A stretch of 64,000 nt of DNA from Bacteroidaceae bacterium. GTDB taxonomy: Bacteria; Bacteroidota; Bacteroidia; Bacteroidales; Bacteroidaceae. The position numbers and the translations under genes are program-made. Position 1 is the first letter of the stretch, and every line of letters starts with the position of its first letter. The notes under the pieces were generated by a model. That model did not search any database. It saw only the letters and a list, made by a program, of their open reading frames with translations, and was not told the origin of the DNA. Positions 58,106-64,000 of this stretch are shown piece after piece. The stretch spans positions 1-64,000 of the forward strand of contig JAFTXN010000001.1 of the NCBI GenBank assembly GCA_017461605.1, given 5' to 3'.

Positions 58106-60499
58106 TTACTTCTTGCGACCGAACAAGCCTTTGCGTTTCTTCTGTGCGCCGTAGCCATATCCGTAGCCGTATCCATAACCGTAGGAACGGCGTGCGTTGG
58201 CATCGTTGAGCACTATGCAGAGGTTGCGGAACTTCTTTTCTTTGTACATCTTCTCTATCTCGGGCAGGAAGTCGCGTTCCTGAACCCCCACACGCACCAC
58301 ATAGAGCGTCATATCGGCCACGCGTGCCACCAACGAGGCATCGGCCACGGCTACAACAGGGGTGGTGTCGATGATGACGTAGTCGTACATATCGCGAAGC
58401 ATCTCCACCATTTCCTCGAAGCGATGCGACATCAGCAGCTCGGAGGGGTTGGGCGGCAGAAGGCCGGCAGGCAGGAAGTCGACGCCTTGCGAAACGGCAT
58501 CGGCCACGATGAGATCCTGCAGATCCACTTCGCCTTCCTCGGCAGCGAGGTAGGTGGTGAGGCCGTCGGTCTTGCCGAACATGGCACTCTGTGTGCGCTT
58601 GCGGATATCAGCATCGATGAGGAGCACACGCTTTCCGGCCATGGCGAAGACCACTGCGAGGTTACGCGAGATGAAGCTCTTTCCCTGGTCGGGCGTGGTG
58701 GAAGTGGTCACAAGCACTTTGGCGGTACGCTTCATGAAGTTCAAGCCGTAGCGCAGCAAGCGGAAAGCTTCCACAACGGGTTCGTCGGGGCTGCACTGTG
58801 TCACCAGCGCCTGCTCGCCCTTGTTGCCATCCCAGCGCGGCACTTCGCCGACAATGGGCACGGTGGTGTGTTTCTCCACATCGCGACGGCCGGTCACCGT
58901 AACATCGAACAAGGCTTTCAGCCAAAGCACGGCGGAGGGGATGAGCAGGCCGAGCAACAGAGCGATGGCCATGATGATGCTCTTGCGCGGGCTGATGGGA
59001 TATGGTGAACCGAGGGGTGGCTCCACCAAACGCACGTTGGCTTCGTTGATGGCCAACTGCAACGCCACTTCCTCGCGCTTGTTGAGCAGATAGGTATAGA
59101 GGGCTTCTTTCAGGGCTTGCTGGCGCTGAATGTCCATGCCATATTTTTCCTGCTCGGGCACATTGCCCACTCTGCCGGACAGCCGGGCCTCGTGAGCGCG
59201 CGCCTCGCGCAGTTCAATCTTCATAGAGTTGACATGTCCCTGCAGCGATGCGATGATGGACGAGCGCAGCGAAGCCAACTTGACATCGTATTCGTTGATG
59301 GCCGGAGAGTTTTCGCTGGAGTTGGCCGCCAACTGATTGCGCTTGAGCATCATGTTGTTGTATTCGGAGATTTGTGCATCAAATCCTGCACCGCTCAGAC
59401 CGGAAACGGCCGGTATCACATCGTTCTTGTTGGTGGTGCTGCGGAGATGGTCCGCCAGGAATTGAGCCACCGAGAGTTGGGTTTCGAGTTCGATGGAGCG
59501 ACGGCGTGCCTCGCTGCTCTCTTGTGCAAAGAGCTGCGCATCGGTCTGGAGGTTCACCAGGCGGTTGCGCTGCTTGAAGTCAGCCAACTTGTTTTCCACC
59601 TCGCCGAGCTCACTACCGATGAGTGCGATACGGCTGTCGATGAAACGGGCGGTGCTTTGCGCCACGCGGTTCTTGTTGTCCACCACATCGCGCTTGTAGG
59701 CATTGAACACCTCATTGAGAATATCCTCAGCGCGAGCACTGCTCATGTCGCTACATGAAATCACGATGAGCGAGCTTTCCTTGTCGTATTCGGTGGCACT
59801 GACACGAGCCTGATAGATGTTGGCTGCAATCTTCTTGGGCAGACGGGTTACCTTAATCTCCTGTTCAGTCGGGAACTCCTTGTAGGCAGCATTCTTCACG
59901 ATGCGCAGCGCTCCCACGGGAGTGGATACCACTTCGCCCACACGCACTTTCTTTTCACCGGGAATGCTTTCGCCTCTCTTCACGAAGTTGGCCAACAGGC
60001 ATGTGTTGGCATCGAGAATGCTCACGCTGAACTGCAACATCTCGTCGGTGGGTTTCTGAAACTCCACTTCGAAGGGACGCTCACGATAGAGGGTAACATC
60101 GTGCAGGTTCTCCTCGGTGGTGTAATCGACATCGAGCTTCAGACTGTCGACCACGCGCTCCATGAGTCGGTGCGAGGTGAGAATGAAGATCTCGTTCTTC
60201 AGATTGTTTCCCACACTGATACCGTTGAGTTCGAGCAGGGTACTCATGTTGCTGCGACCCTTACGCCCACCAACGCCCGACATACCCGAGGGCTCGGCAT
60301 CCTCGATGAGCATTACCGTCTGTCGCTGGTAAACTCTGGACTGTCGCTGCTGATAGAGCCAGCCCAAGCCCAAGCAAATAATTACCGAAAGCAGGAACCA
60401 CTTCCAGTAAATCAGGAATGTGGACCAGCACAACTTGACGATGGGAATCAGTTGCACATCTTCTCCCTCTTCGGTGTTACGCAATTTGTTGTCTTCCAT
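58106..60499 (-). CDS. Wzc-type polysaccharide co-polymerase / tyrosine autokinase
   Basis: Protein of 797 aa. Inner-membrane chain-length regulator: transmembrane helix near 30-50 (F-L-L-S-V-I-I-C-L-G-L-G-W-L-Y), a long periplasmic Wzz domain with coiled coil (60-510), a second helix (I-I-M-A-I-A-L-L-L-G-L-L-I-P near 515), then a cytoplasmic BY-kinase. In the kinase, Walker A is T-T-P-D-Q-G-K-S near 603, Walker A' is V-L-L-I-D-A-D-I-R near 635 and Walker B is Y-V-I-I-D-T. The tail ends (G-Y)5-G-A-Q-K-K-R-K-G-L-F-G-R-K-K, a Tyr cluster expected to be autophosphorylated. No wza or glycosyltransferase genes are adjacent in the window. Confidence 0.92.
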   Translation of the reverse strand: MEDNKLRNTEEGEDVQLIPIVKLCWSTFLIYWKWFLLSVIICLGLGWLYQQRQSRVYQRQTVMLIEDAEPSGMSGVGGRKGRSNMSTLLELNGISVGNNLKNEIFILTSHRLMERVVDSLKLDVDYTTEENLHDVTLYRERPFEVEFQKPTDEMLQFSVSILDANTCLLANFVKRGESIPGEKKVRVGEVVSTPVGALRIVKNAAYKEFPTEQEIKVTRLPKKIAANIYQARVSATEYDKESSLIVISCSDMSSARAEDILNEVFNAYKRDVVDNKNRVAQSTARFIDSRIALIGSELGEVENKLADFKQRNRLVNLQTDAQLFAQESSEARRRSIELETQLSVAQFLADHLRSTTNKNDVIPAVSGLSGAGFDAQISEYNNMMLKRNQLAANSSENSPAINEYDVKLASLRSSIIASLQGHVNSMKIELREARAHEARLSGRVGNVPEQEKYGMDIQRQQALKEALYTYLLNKREEVALQLAINEANVRLVEPPLGSPYPISPRKSIIMAIALLLGLLIPSAVLWLKALFDVTVTGRRDVEKHTTVPIVGEVPRWDGNKGEQALVTQCSPDEPVVEAFRLLRYGLNFMKRTAKVLVTTSTTPDQGKSFISRNLAVVFAMAGKRVLLIDADIRKRTQSAMFGKTDGLTTYLAAEEGEVDLQDLIVADAVSQGVDFLPAGLLPPNPSELLMSHRFEEMVEMLRDMYDYVIIDTTPVVAVADASLVARVADMTLYVVRVGVQERDFLPEIEKMYKEKKFRNLCIVLNDANARRSYGYGYGYGYGYGAQKKRKGLFGRKK

Positions 60500-60572
60500 T
60501 ATTATTGTTTAGAATGTTTCGGAAAATGCACCTCGCAACCGCATCCGCAGCCAAGGTACGCCAATTTCGTTG

Positions 60573-60594
60573 CAAAGATAGTGAAAGGTGAGCG
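60573..60594 (-). promoter_or_regulatory. Extended promoter of the wzc-like gene
   Basis: Minus-strand TATCTTTG (60573-60580) preceded by CGCTCACCTTTCAC, the same conserved spacer as at marC (43349) and the 444-aa secreted protein (31792). About 75 nt upstream of the ATG. Confidence 0.7.
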
Positions 60595-60815
60595 AAAAGG
60601 GAATGAAAGAACGTAGTTATTTCAAATTCACTTTCCCGAGCCGCATCCGTTTCTTTACAAAAACTTCAAAAAGCCGGCTGCTGCGCCCGATTTCTTGCCA
60701 TTCCCGAGGCGCAACCGCTCCGCCCAACGTGCTTTCGGCTGACACTTTGTCGAAAAATCGCGCCTTAGCTGCGCAAAAATTCACACGGCGTTTAGAAATT
60801 TCTACAAGCACTGCA

Positions 60816-61022
60816 CAAAATTCTGCAAGGCGAGTGCAGAATCGGGAAAAGCCTTCGGGATTTTCACGGTATGCCGAGCCGCAGCTGAATTTCGTAAAAC
60901 AAAATTCTGCAAGGCGAGCGCAGAATCGGGAAAAGCCTTCGGGATTTTCACGGTATGCCGAGCCGCAGCTGAATTTCGTAAAACAAAATTCTGCAAGGCG
61001 AGCGCAGAATCGGGAAAAGCCG
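60816..61022. repeat. 84-bp tandem repeat, about 2.5 copies
   Basis: Units begin with CAAAATTCTGCAAGGCGAG at 60816, 60900 and 60984 (exact 84-bp period). Each has GAGCCGCAGC, then 14 nt, then CAAAATTCTGCAAGGCGAGCGC. Compared with the promoter-like repeat at 43398 the order and spacing of elements are the same, but the -7 box is destroyed (CAAAATTC in place of CAAAGATAG). Reads through on both strands as open frames with a periodic peptide, not a protein gene. Confidence 0.85.
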
Positions 61023-61270
61023 ACCTGAAAATCCCCACCAATTTCCGCCGTCCGAACATGGATTTCTCATTTTTTTGAAAAAAAATTTGATTTTCTTGTA
61101 ACAAATGGCATTCTCATGTGTTAGTATATATGAGGGCGTACTCCGAAGTTGCGCTTTCCGCGATGCCGCTCCCACCAATGGCCGGACCTGATCCACGCAT
61201 CTCCGACCCAAAGAGCGCATCCGGCAAGGGTTACAAGGAACTGTCTGAAGTAATTAACATTATTTAAGAT

Positions 61271-61277
61271 GGGGGGG
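61271..61277 (+). other. Seven-G homopolymer in the promoter region of the outer-membrane protein gene
   Basis: GGGGGGG lies 21 bp upstream of the TACCTTTG -7 box at 61299-61306, i.e. adjacent to where the -33 element should be. Homopolymers at this position can alter promoter spacing by slippage. Confidence 0.4.
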
Positions 61278-61298
61278 TAAAATTCCACCTTGCGGACT

Positions 61299-61306
61299 TA
61301 CCTTTG
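61299..61306 (+). promoter_or_regulatory. -7 promoter box for the outer-membrane beta-barrel gene
   Basis: TACCTTTG, 85 bp upstream of the ATG at 61392. Confidence 0.55.
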
Positions 61307-61391
61307 CACGAGCATTAAGAGCCAATCATATCCGCCTTGCAGAATGTTTGCCCTGCCCTCCTCTGAAATCAGAAAAACACACCTATAAGTC

Positions 61392-64000
61392 ATGAAGCGA
61401 TTCTCATTTCTCCTCCTGCTGTCGGCCATCGGCATGATGCACGCCGCAGCACAGCAGTTCGGCATCACAGGCCGCGTCACCGACAACGGAACACCGGCCG
61501 CGCCGCTCCCATTGGCGCGCGTGCAGTTGCTGAGCACCGACTCCACCGAGCTGGCCTCGCAGAGCACCGGCAACAAGGGCACCTTTGCCTTTGCGCCAAA
61601 GCAGGCCGGCAGATACATTGTCCGCGTGTCGTTCCTCGGTTTTCGAGACATCTTCCGCAATGTGCAGCTCACCAAGCAGAAGCCCTCCGCACGCCTGGGC
61701 GACCTGCAACTGGTGCCGGCCGACGTGCAGCTGGGCGAAGCCACCGTTTCGGCCCTCAGTCAGCAACTCACCATCAAGGCCGACACGTTCATCTACAATT
61801 CCTCCGCATTCCGCGTGCCGCCCGGCGCATCGCTCGCCGCGCTGGTGAAGCAGTTGCCGGGGCTGTCCACCGACGCCGATGGCAACCTCACGTTTCAGGG
61901 CAAAGCCGTCTCGAGCATCCTCATCAATGGCAAACCGCTCTTCAGCGACACCCAGACCGCGCTGGCCGACCTTCCGGCAGCCGCCGTGCAGAACGTGAAA
62001 GCCTACGACAAGACTTCGGACGATGCGGAGTTCACGGGAAAAGTTGAAGTGGACAAGGCGACAGTGCTCGACCTCACCATCAAAAAAGAGTATATGGCTT
62101 CGTGGAATCTCAACCTCGATGCCGGAGGTGGCACAAACGAGCGATGGACCGGCCGCGCCTTTGCCAGCACCTTCACTGACCGTCGACGCCTGGCGCTCTA
62201 TGCTTCGGGAAACAACATCAGCGAGGGCCAACACGTGGACGAGAACGGCAACTGGCGCCACTATGCCAACCCAACCGGCAAATACGTGTATAGAAATGTG
62301 GGCGGTATGTTCTCGTGGGACAACGGTCTGAAGAACAAAGACGGAGGCTACTTCCGCATCAGTGCCGATGCCAAGCTGCAACACAACAACCGTAACCGCC
62401 ATCGCGTGGATGAGACAGAGCGTTTCCTGACCGCCGGCACGCAATATCAATATGTGGACCAAAATCGCCACGACCGCTATCGCATGGCCGATGCCAACGT
62501 GGCTGTGATTTGGAACATCGATACGCTCAATCGCCTCAGCATCTCTGCCCGCTACCACTACGGCGACGACAACGGTTTCCAGCGTCAGTATGCTTCGCTC
62601 TACAGTGCGCGCCCCTATCTCTCCAATCCTTATGCCGGTCTTGTGCCTCCGCTCGCCCACGACAGCCTGAGAAAAATCGGCGTAAACGGTCAGGATCTTT
62701 ACGAGACCGACTCCGGCCGCGGCCAAAACTATCAGATTTACGGCTTCTACACTCGCCGTTTTGCCAAACCCGGTCGCTATTTTCAGGCTCGCCTCTTTCA
62801 TCGTAATGGTTACACACGGGATTATGGCGACCGCTTGGAGCGTTACACCTACTACCATCCCGACGCTCCGCAGTCCGAGGTGATCAGCCGCGATGCCGGC
62901 GGCGACCGTTCGGAAGACATGTTTACGTATATCGACATGGAGTATGAAGAACCGGTGAGCAAGCACATCAATCTTGGCATGGGTTACACCTTTTACCATG
63001 AGAAGTCTAAAGGACTCTACAACCTCTACCGCCTGAGTCGCTATGCCGAGTACAACAATATGAACCTGCCCATCGGTGCTCGTCCCACCACGCAGGATTC
63101 GCTGGATGCAGTGCGCGACATTGCCAACTCCTTCTACAGCAAAGATAGCGGCATCTGCAACACGCTCTCGGGTAAGGTTAGCGGTCGCTGGGACAAGGTG
63201 GAAACCGAAGCCTATGTCTCGGCAGAGCATTGCGACGAGCAGCTCGATTACGACCGCAACGGCGAGCACTACGATCCCGAGCGCAACCTTTGGCGATGGA
63301 ATACTTTTGCCACGCTTCGCTGGAAGCCGCGCAAGGGACGCGACTTCTACTTTTCCTACCACGGACGCACGCGTGACATCCCCCTAAACCAACTTCTGCC
63401 CATCACCGACAGCCGCGACCCGATGCACCAAAACATTCAGAATCCCCACTTGAAGAACGGCTGGTACAACCGAGCGTACTTCCGCCTCAACTTCAACAAA
63501 GAGAAGACGGGCGCCAACTACAACGTCTATGGTGCGTTCGACAATACACACAACGAGGTAACAACCATCAGCCGCACCGACCCCGTTACAGGAGCTTACA
63601 TCACTACCCGCGACAACGTGAACGGGAACTTCGGCACCACGCTCAGCTTCAGCACCACCCAGTTGCTCGACACCGCCCGCCATTGGACGCTCAACGCCAG
63701 CATCTACAGCCGCTTCAGTCGCAGCAAGAGCTACGTGGGCAGCATGGGCGACGCCCTCGGACTGAGCCGCCTCCATTTCCTCAGCATTGTGCCGCGTGCC
63801 AACCTGCGCTACCGCCGCGACAAATGGAGCGTGGTGTTCAACACAGCCTATTACTACGAAGGCTCACACTATCGCGAAACGCCGCAGTACGATCAAGACG
63901 GACACACCTACGAACTGACGCTCACGCCACAGTGGGAACTGCCTTTCGGCATGCGTCTGAGCGCCGACATCACCTACTACGGCCGCACGGGCTACGCTTC
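61392..64000 (+). CDS. Outer-membrane beta-barrel protein (TonB-receptor-like, 3'-truncated by the window)
   Basis: Open reading frame of 869 visible codons without a stop, running off the window. Signal peptide M-K-R-F-S-F-L-L-L-L-S-A-I-G-M-M-H-A-A-A-Q-Q. Residues about 20-110 are a carboxypeptidase-regulatory-like beta-sandwich (F-G-I-T-G-R-V-T-D ... G-R-Y-I-V-R-V-S-F-L-G-F). A plug-like domain follows (A-L-V-K-Q-L-P-G-L-S-T-D-A-D-G-N-L-T-F-Q-G near 150) with I-L-I-N-G-K-P-L-F. The rest is aromatic beta strands. This is the OMP_b-brl_3/TonB-dependent-receptor-like family of Bacteroidota, probably an outer-membrane transporter; substrate unknown. A very long ORF on the minus strand over the same DNA is a shadow. 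Confidence 0.88.
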   Translation, partial: MKRFSFLLLLSAIGMMHAAAQQFGITGRVTDNGTPAAPLPLARVQLLSTDSTELASQSTGNKGTFAFAPKQAGRYIVRVSFLGFRDIFRNVQLTKQKPSARLGDLQLVPADVQLGEATVSALSQQLTIKADTFIYNSSAFRVPPGASLAALVKQLPGLSTDADGNLTFQGKAVSSILINGKPLFSDTQTALADLPAAAVQNVKAYDKTSDDAEFTGKVEVDKATVLDLTIKKEYMASWNLNLDAGGGTNERWTGRAFASTFTDRRRLALYASGNNISEGQHVDENGNWRHYANPTGKYVYRNVGGMFSWDNGLKNKDGGYFRISADAKLQHNNRNRHRVDETERFLTAGTQYQYVDQNRHDRYRMADANVAVIWNIDTLNRLSISARYHYGDDNGFQRQYASLYSARPYLSNPYAGLVPPLAHDSLRKIGVNGQDLYETDSGRGQNYQIYGFYTRRFAKPGRYFQARLFHRNGYTRDYGDRLERYTYYHPDAPQSEVISRDAGGDRSEDMFTYIDMEYEEPVSKHINLGMGYTFYHEKSKGLYNLYRLSRYAEYNNMNLPIGARPTTQDSLDAVRDIANSFYSKDSGICNTLSGKVSGRWDKVETEAYVSAEHCDEQLDYDRNGEHYDPERNLWRWNTFATLRWKPRKGRDFYFSYHGRTRDIPLNQLLPITDSRDPMHQNIQNPHLKNGWYNRAYFRLNFNKEKTGANYNVYGAFDNTHNEVTTISRTDPVTGAYITTRDNVNGNFGTTLSFSTTQLLDTARHWTLNASIYSRFSRSKSYVGSMGDALGLSRLHFLSIVPRANLRYRRDKWSVVFNTAYYYEGSHYRETPQYDQDGHTYELTLTPQWELPFGMRLSADITYYGRTGYA

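Larger units (their letters stand above)
60500..61391. other. Large repeat-rich non-coding region
   Basis: About 890 bp with no credible gene. Open frames here are periodic translations of the repeats. It holds the wzc promoter, several CCGAGCCGCA-type words (60640, 60716, near 60955), a degenerate relative of the eno hairpin repeat at 60788-60804, the 84-bp tandem repeat, and the promoter of the outer-membrane protein gene. Confidence 0.7.

Noticed and set aside
60816-61022. Possible CRISPR array
   Set aside because: The units are contiguous 84-bp direct repeats with no variable spacers, and no cas genes are nearby.
60588-61028. Open frames in both directions with repeated peptides such as N-S-A-R-R-A-Q-N-R-E-K-P
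   Set aside because: They are periodic translations of the 84-bp DNA repeat (84 is divisible by 3) and have no start signals or family similarity.
61404-63362. 652-codon minus-strand open frame
   Set aside because: Shadow of the truncated outer-membrane protein gene, whose plus-strand frame has a signal peptide and plug/barrel features.

Overview
The window looks like the chromosome of a Bacteroidota (order Bacteroidales), probably a Prevotellaceae-like, host-associated anaerobe. The evidence is a complete type IX secretion system (T9SS) core (porP-gldKLMN plus porT), repeated TAnnTTTG -7 promoter boxes with TTTG/TTG about 19-20 bp upstream, Arg-I-less IntDOT-type integrases, a pyruvate:ferredoxin oxidoreductase and secreted mucin-type glycosidases. 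The species cannot be fixed from sequence reading alone. Most of the window is moderately GC-rich, with clearly AT-richer patches at about 1-3.5 kb and 32.9-34.5 kb.

Layout. 1-3.5 kb: one end of an integrated mobile element (three small HTH proteins, then two tandem tyrosine recombinases on the opposite strand). 3.8-12.6 kb: housekeeping genes, namely folP, the diadenylate cyclase gene cdaA, phospholipid genes psd and pssA, a DUF4834 protein, enolase, a DUF554 membrane protein, an oxaloacetate-decarboxylase-alpha-like protein with an altered biotinyl motif, and a Nudix hydrolase. 12.7-31.7 kb, all on the minus strand: a secreted glycan/mucin-attack locus with two giant fusion enzymes. One is GH95 fucosidase + GH33 sialidase, about 2,530 aa. 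The other is GH20 hexosaminidase + LamG + discoidin + GH33 sialidase + metzincin protease, about 2,810 aa. A third exported protein of 444 aa follows. All three end in the same T9SS-type C-terminal module, and each is followed within 28-58 bp by a tiny gene encoding a 48-56 aa peptide that has not been assigned a role.

32-41 kb: an exported superoxide dismutase, an AT-rich two-gene cassette of unknown function, a SpoU-family methyltransferase, an exported small protein, nifJ (PFOR) and an AAA/DUF4143-type ATPase with a changed Walker A lysine. 41.4-51.6 kb: porT, a 2[4Fe-4S] ferredoxin, marC, a methyltransferase-like protein, a PduO-type cobalamin adenosyltransferase, a DUF2795 protein and porP-gldK-gldL-gldM-gldN. 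51.8-60.5 kb, minus strand: comEC, recQ, recJ and a Wzc-type tyrosine autokinase. 60.5-61.4 kb: a repeat-rich non-coding stretch. 61.4 kb to the end: an outer-membrane beta-barrel protein that runs off the window.

How it fits together: the T9SS genes at 41-52 kb encode a machine that could export the three C-terminally tagged proteins at 12.9-31.7 kb. Those proteins could strip sialic acid, fucose and N-acetylhexosamine from host glycans and cleave the exposed protein. The most interesting undescribed items are the GH20/GH33/metzincin fusion, the conserved cargo-plus-mini-ORF pairing, promoter-containing tandem repeats of 84-86 bp, and the AT-rich two-gene cassette.
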